Assembly: GCF_026385505.1 (NCBI RefSeq)
Contig: NZ_JANIDV010000001.1
Span: forward strand, 1 to 64,000
Origin: Bombella dulcis
GTDB taxonomy: Bacteria > Pseudomonadota > Alphaproteobacteria > Acetobacterales > Acetobacteraceae
Reading direction: 5' to 3'
Length of the DNA: 64,000 bases
The position numbers and the translations under genes are program-made. The notes under the pieces were generated by a model. The model had not been told where the DNA came from, ran no database searches, and worked only from the letters and a program-made list of their open reading frames with translations. Shown here piece by piece: positions 1 through 7,485 of the stretch (positions are counted from its first letter, which is position 1; each line of letters opens with the position of its first letter).

Positions 1-40
1 TGAAAACATGGAAGGAGCAGCTATGGCAGATAAATAGAAA

Positions 41-73
41 ACCCCCGCACGAGGTTCAAAGTCGGCGGGGGCT
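41..73 (-). terminator. Rho-independent terminator of the leftward prophage operon
   Basis: A stem CCCCCGC/GCGGGGG with a loop of about 15 bases is followed on the minus strand by TTTTC. It lies downstream of the minus-strand gene ending at 161, so it would end that transcript. Confidence 0.55.
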
Positions 74-160
74 AATTGTGCGCCCTACAAGACAAGCACG
101 GAAAGGATAGGCGCACAAATTCCAAAGCTAGCGATTTGATAGGGTTTTTTTTCGGTCTCG

Positions 161-679
161 TCAACAGCTTTCTACAATGACGGCTCGTGGCGATCTTGGC
201 CAAGGGTGCCCGTCTGCCGTTTTGTTGGCTGTTTTCCGCCGTTCTTTGCGATAATCAGACAGCCAAATTACTAGACGATCCAAGAGGTCGAGGCACAACC
301 GACGCCCGTGTTCATATTTCTGGGTATTTTTGAGTTCTGGACGGTACGCCGCCCCGATCTCTTGAAACGATTTCTGCTCGACCAGAAACGAATACGCCAG
401 CCCCCAATAGCCCCATCCATGCTGGTCATAGAATGTCCTGAGTATTGCATGCGTGTCGGCTCGCGAAAGCCGCCATGTCAGTTCATCGCCGGATGCTTCT
501 TCCTGCCCGGCGCTGTTGTATCGTGAGGGGACGGCATCCAGAACTGGATCACGCACCCCGTGTCTTGCCCAGATTTCCCTTGTCCAGAACCACTCTGCTG
601 CCTCGCACTGCTCTGATGTGGCGTTCAGGGATTCCAGATGCCGGTCTAATTTTGTTCGTTTTTCTGTTGTTTCGCCCAT
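161..679 (-). CDS. Hypothetical prophage protein, late-regulator slot
   Basis: I do not recognise this 172-residue protein. It is soluble, with no signal peptide or membrane segment. A stretch around residues 95-115 (EQKSFQEIGAAYRPELKNTQ) looks like part of a helix-turn-helix, and the tail is basic (DYRKERRKTANKT). It is the last leftward gene visible, beyond the replication module and before a terminator. In lambda-like phages that place is usually taken by a late-gene regulator such as Q, so a transcription role is possible but rests on position only. Confidence 0.5.
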   Translation of the reverse strand: MGETTEKRTKLDRHLESLNATSEQCEAAEWFWTREIWARHGVRDPVLDAVPSRYNSAGQEEASGDELTWRLSRADTHAILRTFYDQHGWGYWGLAYSFLVEQKSFQEIGAAYRPELKNTQKYEHGRRLCLDLLDRLVIWLSDYRKERRKTANKTADGHPWPRSPRAVIVESC

Positions 680-742
680 TGCGCTGCCCGTCCTGCCGTG
701 ATAATTAGTTCACACCCCAACAAACAAGAACAGCAGTCACGA

Positions 743-775
743 CCGCCCGGGATCGTCCCCCGGGCGGTTTTTTTT
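743..775 (+). terminator. Strong hairpin with T8 on the plus strand
   Basis: CCGCCCGGG and CCCGGGCGG form a 9-base-pair stem around a 7-base loop, followed directly by eight T on the plus strand. The flanking genes both run on the minus strand, so the transcript it would terminate is not apparent. Confidence 0.55.
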
Positions 776-816
776 GGCCTGCCCAGCTCTATCATTCCCG
801 AATGTGGTTTCAGGCA

Positions 817-1206
817 TCATGCGGACATCCCATACCCTTTGAACGGTGGGAATTCCCGTGTTTTTCTGGTTTTTGACTGCCCGTTATTCTTGGTTTGACG
901 GGCTGCTTTGTTTTTCTCGACGCATCCCTTGCAACGCCATTGCAGGCCGCAGGTTTTGCTCCTGTCTCGACTGAATCGGGAAACAGGTAATGTCTGTAGG
1001 CACTGTCCGCAGATTTTCTGCCCGTTCACCACGGATGTTGTTGAAATTTTTGGTATTTGTCTTGCCGCTTTTTCGGCATAAATCTTCTTTCGTTCGGCCC
1101 GGTAGCATTGCAAGCATGTGTGGCGATATCCGCCTTTGCTTCGGCTGTCCTTGCAGAATTCGGTAAGGGATTTCTCAGCCCCGCATTTCCGGCATGTTCT
1201 GTTCAT
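817..1206 (-). CDS. Small double zinc-ribbon protein, endonuclease VII/HNH-like
   Basis: This 129-residue protein has two paired CxxC modules: CRKCG with CLQC in the first half (residues 5-34) and CGQC with CKGC in the second (about 65-95). Each is followed by K/R-rich sequence. Such repeats occur in phage recombination endonuclease VII-type and HNH-like proteins that bind structured DNA. I see no clear HNH catalytic triad, so the protein may bind DNA without cutting it. It sits in the leftward prophage operon between the replication genes and the late-regulator slot. Confidence 0.55.
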   Translation of the reverse strand: MNRTCRKCGAEKSLTEFCKDSRSKGGYRHTCLQCYRAERKKIYAEKAARQIPKISTTSVVNGQKICGQCLQTLPVSRFSRDRSKTCGLQWRCKGCVEKNKAARQTKNNGQSKTRKTREFPPFKGYGMSA

Positions 1207-1349
1207 GCATACCTCCTGTCGTGGCCTTCAAAATAAAATACCTTCACAGAAGCTCTCTGAGCCACGCCTGTGTCGTGCCCGGTGTCATCCTATCGTAGAA
1301 TGATTTGCACCGCACTCAGCGACGTCCTGTGAGGCTGATAGAGGCATAT

Positions 1350-1997
1350 TCATCCCACCATCGCCTCTCGTTTGGTTTTTATCTCGTCATTGACGCCCTT
1401 CCTGGCCGACCTGAGAGTTTCCTCCTGGTCACGGGTGAGCTGCGGCGGTTCGGTCGGTTCGTGCTCTAGCGGCGGAGCATAACCCAGCGTGAACCGTTTC
1501 CCGGCATCGTGGGTCACGATCAGGCGAACCTTGGTGACCTTGGCCCGATATTCTTCCGCCAGCTCGTTGGCCAGCTCCAGAAAATCAGCCGGAGTTGGCA
1601 TCCACTTGAACCGGGCGAAGCAGGCTTTGGCGAACTTGTCCCCGAACGCACAGCGTGGTGCGTCTTCGAGTGTCATCTGGGCCGCCGCAACCCTCAATTC
1701 CAGCGTTTCACGGTCCAGAGGCTTGATGGCGATTGCGTTCAGCGAGTGATGCAATGTCACAAGAAATTCCCGCAATTCAGCCGGCTCTGCGGGGGACAGG
1801 AACTTTGCCTCAATCGCCTCTGCGGCCTTCCTCGCCTCCGCCACAACGGCACGGGGCAGGTAGGGGAGATGGCTGGCATCGGGGGCGTCCGTCTGCTGCT
1901 CGATCGCCTTGAGCAGGCCGGGGCTGAACTCGATCTTTCCCCCCCGGATCATGGTGGGGAACCGCGATTCTCCGGTGACTGTGAGCTGGTTATCCAT
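1350..1997 (-). CDS. Hypothetical prophage protein downstream of the O-like gene
   Basis: A 215-residue, mostly helical soluble protein with no motif I recognise. Its start (1997) overlaps the end of the O-like replication gene (1990), so the two are translationally coupled. In lambda-like phages the gene after O is the helicase loader P or a replicative helicase. No Walker A motif is visible, so if it has a replication role it is more likely a loader or accessory factor. That role is inferred from order only. Confidence 0.55.
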   Translation of the reverse strand: MDNQLTVTGESRFPTMIRGGKIEFSPGLLKAIEQQTDAPDASHLPYLPRAVVAEARKAAEAIEAKFLSPAEPAELREFLVTLHHSLNAIAIKPLDRETLELRVAAAQMTLEDAPRCAFGDKFAKACFARFKWMPTPADFLELANELAEEYRAKVTKVRLIVTHDAGKRFTLGYAPPLEHEPTEPPQLTRDQEETLRSARKGVNDEIKTKREAMVG

Positions 1998-2799
1998 TGG
2001 CCAAACCCTTCAGGAAATCCATGGACGCCCGGCGGTTTTCCTCCTCTCGGCTCATCCGGCTGGGGAACGGGGTGACGTTGTGGGGCAGTGGGCCGTTACG
2101 GTCGTTTTTTGGCGGAAAAATTCCCTGCCACCCGTTGACCGTGGACTGGTCGAGAACCTCCCCTGGGTCGTGTCCCTGCTGCCGGAATTCGTCCAATTTT
2201 TTCACGATCAGCTGCGCCGCCCGGTCGGTGAACGGCCTTTTCGATTTCCGGCGCATCTCCACGAACCCATCCCACGCCTCGACTGGCATCCAGTCGGGCA
2301 GATCGATTTTCGGTTGTGACGATTTCGGTTTCGAGGCGGTCGATTCCTTCGGATGGGGGGTAGGGGGGATAGAGTGATGGTTATTGGTGGTTATTGGTGG
2401 TTCTGGTACTGCGGAACGAGGTTCCGTTTTGATGGAAGGAGGTTCCGCCAAGACGGAACGAGGTTCCGTTTTTGATGAAGTGGAACGAGGTTCCGTTTTT
2501 TGGGAATTACGTTCCGTTTTTACGGAACGAGGTTCCGTTTCCTCGGAATTGGCGGTCATAGAGAGACGCACGTCATTGAGCCGCATCCAGCTTTCCTTCA
2601 CGAGGAAACCGGCATTCAGCATTGCCTTCTTTGCAGTGCGAATTGCTTTATCGCTAAGGCCAGTGACCTCTTCCAGATAGCTCATGGAGGGGAAGGCCAG
2701 ACCATCGCTGTCAGCACAATCGGCCAGCACCAGAAGAACCAGCTTCTGGGTTGGGCTGACACGCTGTTTTTTTGCCCAGTTGATAGCTTCAATGCTCAT
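1990..2799 (-). CDS. O-like phage replication initiator (winged helix) with internal iterons
   Basis: Start chosen at 2799 (MSIEAINWAKKQ), because this ATG overlaps the upstream stop in an ATGA junction; the longer frame to 2889 lies inside the upstream gene. The product is 269 residues. Residues 1-80 resemble the helix-turn-helix domain of phage replication proteins (SPTQKLVLLVLAD, then LEEVTGLSDKAIRTAKKAM). Residues 90-140 are a low-complexity linker with repeated TEPRS units, encoded by six palindromic DNA repeats described separately. The C-terminal part (DLPDWMPVEAWDGFVEMR) is the likely partner-binding region. The layout parallels lambda O, whose gene contains the phage origin. Confidence 0.75.
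   Translation of the reverse strand: MSIEAINWAKKQRVSPTQKLVLLVLADCADSDGLAFPSMSYLEEVTGLSDKAIRTAKKAMLNAGFLVKESWMRLNDVRLSMTANSEETEPRSVKTERNSQKTEPRSTSSKTEPRSVLAEPPSIKTEPRSAVPEPPITTNNHHSIPPTPHPKESTASKPKSSQPKIDLPDWMPVEAWDGFVEMRRKSKRPFTDRAAQLIVKKLDEFRQQGHDPGEVLDQSTVNGWQGIFPPKNDRNGPLPHNVTPFPSRMSREEENRRASMDFLKGLANG
2412..2537. repeat. Six iterons inside the O-like gene: candidate prophage replication origin
   Basis: Six copies of a 15-base palindrome, consensus CGGAACGAGGTTCCG, start at 2412, 2433, 2454, 2481, 2502 and 2523. Spacing is 21, 21, 27, 21 and 21 bases, so all copies lie on nearly the same helix face, and the one longer gap adds two codons. Copies two and five are imperfect. T-runs follow most copies. 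To the left (2378-2401) is a tandem GGTTATTGGT repeat next to a G-run, a possible unwinding element. Lambda has four palindromic iterons in O; this array is the analogous arrangement. Confidence 0.75.
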
Positions 2800-3149
2800 G
2801 CGACCGAGCCTTTCATCTTCACGCCATTCTCTGTCAGGAACGCCACAACGTCCTCTAGAGACCGGCACACACTCACAGCCCCGCCACACTGGCGGATCCT
2901 TTCATGCAGGGCCGCCTGCGCTTCATTGAGGCGACCTGATTTTGTTTTGAGTTCCACGCAGAGCAGGCGGCCATCGTGCAGGAAATGAAGGTCTGGTACG
3001 CCGGGAATACACCCTCGGTTTTTTCGCCGTCTGCCTTCACGTTTCCCATTCCTCCGGTTCTCGACGGACCATGACAGGCACCCCTCAGGGAGCAGGTGCT
3101 GGAGCTGCCTCCAGATGGAGGCGTGGAGGATATCCTCGCAGTGTCTCAC
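2796..3149 (-). CDS. VRR-NUC domain nuclease
   Basis: This 117-residue protein matches the stand-alone VRR-NUC family of PD-(D/E)XK nucleases. The signature GVPDLHFLHDGRLLCVELKT carries the acidic PD and the E-x-K catalytic pair, followed by GRLNEAQ and a basic N-terminal half. Phage copies of this family cut branched DNA such as Holliday junctions or flaps. It lies directly upstream of the O-like gene with an ATGA overlap, fitting a role in replication or resolution. Confidence 0.85.
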   Translation of the reverse strand: MRHCEDILHASIWRQLQHLLPEGCLSWSVENRRNGKREGRRRKNRGCIPGVPDLHFLHDGRLLCVELKTKSGRLNEAQAALHERIRQCGGAVSVCRSLEDVVAFLTENGVKMKGSVA

Positions 3150-3379
3150 CTGACGAACCTTCCCTTATCATCACGCTTCCGGCACGCTAGGGCGTCATCC
3201 CGCTGGGCACGCAGGCGGCAGTTCTGGGCGATCAGGGCGTCCCTGTCCTCTGCCAGTTTCCGGATGTATGCCATCTCGGTGAGCAGCCGTTCTCTCGCAC
3301 TGCTGAGGGCCAGTTTCAGGGCGCGGTTTTCAGCCCTGATCATGGTACAGCAGTTCACAATAAAATCCAGAATACTCAT
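3146..3379 (-). CDS. Small coiled-coil prophage protein
   Basis: A 77-residue protein with a long amphipathic helix (about residues 15-65, AENRALKLALSSARERLL onwards) and a basic tail (CRKRDDKGRFVR). It is coupled on both sides by 4-base overlaps to the GapR-like gene and the VRR-NUC gene. No family is recognised. It may form dimers or bind DNA, but nothing more can be said. Confidence 0.55.
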   Translation of the reverse strand: MSILDFIVNCCTMIRAENRALKLALSSARERLLTEMAYIRKLAEDRDALIAQNCRLRAQRDDALACRKRDDKGRFVR

Positions 3380-3645
3380 ATTCCCAGTGCCCTCCGGTAC
3401 GTGTCGACAAGCATTTCCTGTTCATCGACGTCAGCAGGGTTCTGCTTGCGGAGCTTGAGAATCTGCTTGATCGCCTTCACGTCAAAACCAGCTGACTTGG
3501 CCTCCGTGAACACGTCCCGGATGTCGGAACCAAGTGCCTTGCGTTCATCTTCCAGACGCTCGACACGCTCGACGATGGAGCGAAGGCGGTCAGCGGCAAT
3601 TCCGCCCACATTGTTGGCTGTTTTGTTGGTCATCTTATTCTCCAT
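3376..3645 (-). CDS. GapR/DUF2312-family DNA-binding protein
   Basis: 89 residues, the same length as Caulobacter GapR. It shows the family pattern: RLRSIVERVERLEDERKAL, then SDIRDVFTEAKSAGFDVKAI and LRKQNPADVDE. GapR forms tetramers that clamp overtwisted AT-rich DNA ahead of replication forks and stimulates topoisomerases. A phage copy between ssb and the nuclease would fit support of phage replication. The ATG overlaps the ssb stop; a second Met four codons later could also be used. Confidence 0.85.
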   Translation of the reverse strand: MENKMTNKTANNVGGIAADRLRSIVERVERLEDERKALGSDIRDVFTEAKSAGFDVKAIKQILKLRKQNPADVDEQEMLVDTYRRALGI

Positions 3646-4103
3646 CAGAATAGGTTTTCGTCATCGCCATATCCGGCGAAGTCGCTCATTGAGGTGCTGC
3701 TCTGGTACTGCTGGCTGTTGTTGGATTGTGCGGGCTGGGGCTGACGGGTTTGGCCCTGACTGTCGAGCAGTATGAGACTGCCCCGGAAGCGGTCGATCAC
3801 GACCTCAGTCGTATATTTTTCCACGCCCTGCTGGTCTTTCCATTTGCGGGTGCGGAGTTCGCCCTCGATGTAGACCTTGCGGCCCTTGCGGAGGTAACGC
3901 TGCGCCACATCACCAACACGCTCATCAAAAATGGAGACACGGTGCCACGTTGTGCGTTCCCGCCGCTCACCTGTGTTGCGGTCCTGCCATGTGTCGCTGG
4001 CGCCGATGGCTAGATTGACAATCTTGCTGCCGGACTGTGTGTTCCTGACTTCTGGGTCACGCCCCAGATTGCCGACAAGGATCACCTTGTTGACGCCGCT
4101 CAT
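3645..4103 (-). CDS. ssb: Single-stranded DNA-binding protein (phage)
   Basis: 152 residues, with the typical OB-fold opening (NKVILVGNLGRDPEVRNTQSG) and WHRV motif, then a Q/S/N-rich linker and an acidic tip ending DDENLF. The usual tip ends in DDIPF, so the partner-binding peptide is slightly divergent. It coats single-stranded DNA during phage replication and recombination. It is coupled to the Rha/KilA gene upstream by an ATGA overlap. Confidence 0.9.
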   Translation of the reverse strand: MSGVNKVILVGNLGRDPEVRNTQSGSKIVNLAIGASDTWQDRNTGERRERTTWHRVSIFDERVGDVAQRYLRKGRKVYIEGELRTRKWKDQQGVEKYTTEVVIDRFRGSLILLDSQGQTRQPQPAQSNNSQQYQSSTSMSDFAGYGDDENLF

Positions 4104-4777
4104 GCCGGAATTCCTTCCTTGGCAACGGTCTCAGCCATTCGGGTCAGCCCTTTGCGGGTCAGAACCATCACATCAGATAGGCGGTCTTCACCGGTGTGCG
4201 GGTCCGTGTAGCAGCGGGTCACGAAACGAACGTATCCGTTGGAGAGCCCGTAATGGGCGGCTTTCAGCTTGGAGCGGCTACCTTCACGGCAGGCCCAGCG
4301 GCGTTCAATCAGGAGACGGGCTAGACGTGTCTGTCCGATGCCCAGCTCACGCCCAGCATCCCGCACGCCCAAATCGTCCTGTGATTGGCTAATAGCGTCC
4401 AGAGCGGCAGCCTTTGGCTCTAGCAATTCCACACGTTCCGCCTTTTCGGCGGCTAGGCGTAGGGCTTCGGATAGAGTGGTGGGGACACGAGGTTGAGCCT
4501 GCTGTTCCAGTTCGAGCCAGCGGTCGATGATCTTCAGTCGCAGGTCAGGCCGGTACCCGGCAACTAGGTTGATTGTCAGGTTCTTGGGGAGCCGATATTC
4601 TTTTTGATCCCGTCCGTAGCTGTCATGATAGATGTGCTCAAAGTTGAGCACATCTTTCCCGATGACATTCAGCATCTTTTCGATGTCACGAACGACGTTG
4701 CGGTGGGCTTTCCCCATCAGCTCCGCAATCTCACGGCTGGACATTGTGAGGCTGGTTGTGGCGATGGATACGCTCAT
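4100..4777 (-). CDS. Rha-family regulator with KilA-C/antirepressor C-terminal domain
   Basis: Start chosen at 4777 (MSVSIATTSLTMSSREIAEL) because AGAGGAG lies six bases upstream and the ATG overlaps the cro stop. Residues 1-95 match the Rha phage regulatory domain (MSSREIAELMGKAHRNVVRD, then DQKEYRLPKNLTINLVAGYR). Residues 110-225 match the KilA-C antirepressor domain (PKAAALDAISQSQDDLGVRD). Such Rha-Ant fusions are common just after cro and are thought to interfere with repressor function during the lytic switch. Confidence 0.85.
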   Translation of the reverse strand: MSVSIATTSLTMSSREIAELMGKAHRNVVRDIEKMLNVIGKDVLNFEHIYHDSYGRDQKEYRLPKNLTINLVAGYRPDLRLKIIDRWLELEQQAQPRVPTTLSEALRLAAEKAERVELLEPKAAALDAISQSQDDLGVRDAGRELGIGQTRLARLLIERRWACREGSRSKLKAAHYGLSNGYVRFVTRCYTDPHTGEDRLSDVMVLTRKGLTRMAETVAKEGIPA

Positions 4778-4974
4778 GATGCGCTCCTCTGGGTGGGGGT
4801 AGATGACAGGGCATTTTGAATTTTCCCTACAGTTCTCAGGGTCGGCGCGGTTTTCCCTGACCGCCATCTGTCCAAAACAGACCGTGCAACGCCTGCTTTT
4901 CTTGCCAGCTCATTCAGGGAAAGGTTTTTCTCCTGAGCGAGGGCTGCAATCTGGGAATAAGTAATAAGTTTCAT
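4774..4974 (-). CDS. Cro-like repressor (XRE helix-turn-helix)
   Basis: A 66-residue HTH protein (SLNELARKAGVARSVLDRWR). It starts the leftward lytic operon and faces the CI-like gene across an 83-base region holding three operator sites. By position it is the Cro analogue, which shuts off the repressor promoter in the lytic state. Confidence 0.8.
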   Translation of the reverse strand: MKLITYSQIAALAQEKNLSLNELARKAGVARSVLDRWRSGKTAPTLRTVGKIQNALSSTPTQRSAS

Positions 4975-4985
4975 AAGAGTTAATT

Positions 4986-5057
4986 AAGCTTTTATGCTTA
5001 TAATGTAAATGCTTTTTTGCTTGTATCTTTTTTGCATACATCGGAGCAAAAAAGCTT
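4986..5057. promoter_or_regulatory. Three-site operator between cro and cI
   Basis: Perfect inverted repeat AAGC-N6-GCTT at 4986-4999 (AAGCTTTTATGCTT), with two imperfect copies at 5009-5022 (ATGCTTTTTTGCTT) and 5044-5057 (GAGCAAAAAAGCTT). Three sites in a divergent repressor region mirror the OR1-3 layout of lambda. The last copy touches the cI start codon. Confidence 0.7.
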
Positions 5058-5759
5058 ATGACTGATTTATCGACACGCATTCGTCAGAAGGCATGGATTG
5101 ATCATATTGCCCAGCTTTCCGGACATAGTTACTCCCGCATAGCCAAAGAGTGTAAGCTTGCTCAAACTACGGTCAGTCGTTTCATGGACGATGCCCAGAG
5201 CAGCAATGCGTTATCCGCCCGCACTGAAGAAAAGATAAAGGCCAGATATGCTTCTTTGCTGGCTGGTAACGAAAATAAGCCATCCACCACAGACATGGCG
5301 CATCCAAAGCAGAGTCATCTGGACGGCACCTATGGCATGGTGCAGATCCCTGAGTTTGACGTGCAAGCTGAGGCCGGCGCGGGACTAGAGGTTCCTGACC
5401 TGCAAGACGCGTCCAAGATATGGACAATCCCCAGAAGTGCCCTGGCTGGGGTACGGGCCACCTCGCTCAACAATCTGGCCATCGTCACGGTGGCAGGTGA
5501 GTCCATGGTCCCGGATTATCTTCCGGGGGAGAAAGTCCTTGTGGATGTGGGGGACCGGACCGTTTCGCATGATGGGGCCTACATCATCCACAATCGCTAC
5601 GGTCTGGTGGTGAAGATGGTCCAGATCATCCCCGGTTCATCCCCTGAGCAGGATGTTCTCCGCATCATCAGCAAGAACCCGGATTATGCTCCGTATGACC
5701 AACCTGTGATGGATGTGATGATACAGGGACGCGTGGTCGGGAAGTGGGTGTGGAAGTAG
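5058..5759 (+). CDS. CI-like prophage repressor with S24 (LexA-type) peptidase domain
   Basis: 233 residues. The N-terminal HTH reads GHSYSRIAKECKLAQTTVSR. A linker follows, then a self-cleavage domain. The catalytic Ser is in GESMVPDY (about residue 148) and the Lys in LVVKMVQ (about 186). A likely Ala-Gly cleavage site is in AEAGAGLEV (about 97-105). It would hold the prophage silent and be cleaved through RecA after DNA damage. The operator copies at 4986-5057 and 7399-7446 are its probable targets. Confidence 0.9.
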   Translation: MTDLSTRIRQKAWIDHIAQLSGHSYSRIAKECKLAQTTVSRFMDDAQSSNALSARTEEKIKARYASLLAGNENKPSTTDMAHPKQSHLDGTYGMVQIPEFDVQAEAGAGLEVPDLQDASKIWTIPRSALAGVRATSLNNLAIVTVAGESMVPDYLPGEKVLVDVGDRTVSHDGAYIIHNRYGLVVKMVQIIPGSSPEQDVLRIISKNPDYAPYDQPVMDVMIQGRVVGKWVWK

Positions 5760-5801
5760 TTTGTTGATAAACCTTTTTAGAAGTATAGGGAGATTATAAA
5801 A

Positions 5802-6740
5802 ATGGCAGATAGGTTTCAGCGTAATTTTTGGTTCTATAAGGCAAGCTATTGTGTTTTAGGGAAGCCTTCGGAAAATCTTTCTTTGAAGGATGCAATTAAT
5901 GAAATTTATAATTTGAGAGAATTGGGGAACACATGTGAATGTGATTTTTCACCTTCAAAAACTTCTCACGATTATAGGTATAGTGGCTGCATAAGTGATA
6001 TATATAGAGAGGATAAGCTTGCAATAATTCTTCTTGGTGCAATTGATAGGGAACATGATCAAGCCGTTGGAGATGAAAGAAATTTTAATTTTAGGAATGC
6101 AGCAATGCATGACAATGAACATACAGCTGAAGCTATACATATTCTCATAGATTTCTCTGAAAAAGTAAGTGGATATACTGTTATCGTGGAAAAAGGTAAT
6201 GTTATATCTCCACATTTAGCATTTAAATTTTTAAATAACATTCTAAAAAAATATGTTCAATTTACAGATGGAAACGATAATATTGTGCAAGGTAGGTTGT
6301 CAGCATCAAAATCTGTTGATTCTTCTCTTAAGGAAGAACTTAATGGAGCTGAAATAACATATTTTGATTTTAAGAGAAAGCCAATTAACGACGAACTCCA
6401 TGATGAAGATATAGCTGCACCTAAAGAGTCGAAATTGATTTTCAAAGTTAAGGAGAAGAATTCATTTTCATGGGTGAATAAACTTTTAGCATCAAAAACT
6501 GCTAAAAAATACGAAGATTACACTTTAAAGTATCGCGATAATTCTGGGAATAGCCATACAGCATCTTCACGTATTGCTGATATACAGGATATTCTATCCG
6601 ATTTAGTTCATAGGCGTGTAATAATACAATTTGATGATATTCTTCCTCCGGTGTGCCATGAAGTTCATGAAAAGATACGTGACAAAATGATAGAAGTAGA
6701 TCATACATATCTAAATGAGATCATATCTTCTCAGTACTAG
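5802..6740 (+). CDS. AT-rich cargo protein next to the repressor, function unknown
   Basis: A 312-residue soluble protein of no family I can name with confidence. It opens MADRFQRNFWFYKASYCVL and contains ASRIADIQDILSDLVHRRVI near the end. No transmembrane segment or signal peptide is visible. The gene is far richer in A/T and rare codons than the phage genes on either side, which suggests separate acquisition. It lies directly after cI, the usual place for lysogenic-conversion genes such as superinfection exclusion or anti-phage factors. The membrane-protein gene at 6742 begins one base after its stop, so the two probably act together. Confidence 0.6.
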   Translation: MADRFQRNFWFYKASYCVLGKPSENLSLKDAINEIYNLRELGNTCECDFSPSKTSHDYRYSGCISDIYREDKLAIILLGAIDREHDQAVGDERNFNFRNAAMHDNEHTAEAIHILIDFSEKVSGYTVIVEKGNVISPHLAFKFLNNILKKYVQFTDGNDNIVQGRLSASKSVDSSLKEELNGAEITYFDFKRKPINDELHDEDIAAPKESKLIFKVKEKNSFSWVNKLLASKTAKKYEDYTLKYRDNSGNSHTASSRIADIQDILSDLVHRRVIIQFDDILPPVCHEVHEKIRDKMIEVDHTYLNEIISSQY

Positions 6741-6741
6741 G

Positions 6742-7323
6742 ATGTATAAGATGTTTGCGTTTCTCATTCTGCCAGTGAGGAGATATTTTCGTATAAGAAA
6801 TAAACAAAAAAATCGTATTGATAAGTGGTCTGTATTTTTTGGTTTTGTAATATCTTTTTCTGCATTTTCTCCTAATTTCCAAATTTCTGGGGAAAATGGT
6901 CTAACATCTGAGATGGGGGCATTTTTGGCTGCTTTGGCTGGTTTTTTTATTACTGCCTTGGCAGCTATCGCAACATTCCCGGGAACAAAAGATTATTCTT
7001 TAGAAATGCCGTTAAGAGGAGAGGGTGTTTTTCTAGGAGAAGATTGTCTTTCGAGAAGACAGTTTTATTGTATTTTGTTCGGTTATCTGTCGGAAATTTC
7101 TATAATTTTGGTTTTATTATGTAGTTTTTTACCCTTATTTATAAAAATAATTCCTTCTTCATTTTTAATTCCTTGTTTTGTCTTTATAGGAAGGTTTTTG
7201 TTTTTGTGTATGGTTCTTCCATTTTTCTGCCATATGCTGGCAACATTTATGCTGGGCTTAGTTTTTTTGTCAGTTCGTATGCATGAAAACAGTCATGATT
7301 ATAAGATAACGAGGAAAAAATAG
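6742..7323 (+). CDS. AT-rich multi-spanning membrane protein paired with the 5802 gene
   Basis: Start taken at 6742 (MYKMFAFLIL), one base after the upstream stop; an in-frame ATG at 6715 would overlap it. The product is 193 residues with about four membrane segments (SVFFGFVISFSAF; MGAFLAALAGFFITALAAIA; LSEISIILVLLCSFLPLFI; FVFIGRFLFLCMVLPFF) and a charged tail. The composition matches the preceding gene. A soluble protein plus a small membrane partner in the lysogenic cargo position fits exclusion or abortive-infection modules, but no known family is recognised. A terminator follows at once. Confidence 0.6.
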   Translation: MYKMFAFLILPVRRYFRIRNKQKNRIDKWSVFFGFVISFSAFSPNFQISGENGLTSEMGAFLAALAGFFITALAAIATFPGTKDYSLEMPLRGEGVFLGEDCLSRRQFYCILFGYLSEISIILVLLCSFLPLFIKIIPSSFLIPCFVFIGRFLFLCMVLPFFCHMLATFMLGLVFLSVRMHENSHDYKITRKK

Positions 7324-7343
7324 ATTGCTTAATTTATTTCAAC

Positions 7344-7365
7344 CGCCCTTCGGGGCGTTTTTTTT
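7344..7365 (+). terminator. Terminator after the cargo pair
   Basis: CGCCC-TTCG-GGGCG hairpin with a UUCG tetraloop, followed by eight T. It ends the cI/cargo transcript before the next operator block. Confidence 0.8.
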
Positions 7366-7398
7366 GTGTCTGTTGGCAGGATGTCTCATAAAAGAATA

Positions 7399-7446
7399 AA
7401 GCATAAAAGCTTTTAATCGGCATTGACATTATAAGCATAAAAGCTT
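7399..7446 (+). promoter_or_regulatory. Second operator block and promoter of the rightward early operon
   Basis: Two perfect copies of AAGCATAAAAGCTT lie at 7399-7412 and 7433-7446, the same AAGC-N6-GCTT palindrome as near cI. A TTGACA -35 box lies between them at 7423-7428, and the second copy fills the space down to a weak -10 (TACCTA). This is the expected design of a repressor-controlled OL-type promoter. Confidence 0.7.
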
Positions 7447-7485
7447 ACCTATGACCTCACACCACACGAACACGGAGGTGACGAG

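Noticed and set aside
2800-2889. N-terminal extension of the O-like gene
   Set aside because: It overlaps the conserved C-terminal part of the VRR-NUC gene, while the shorter start forms a normal ATGA junction.
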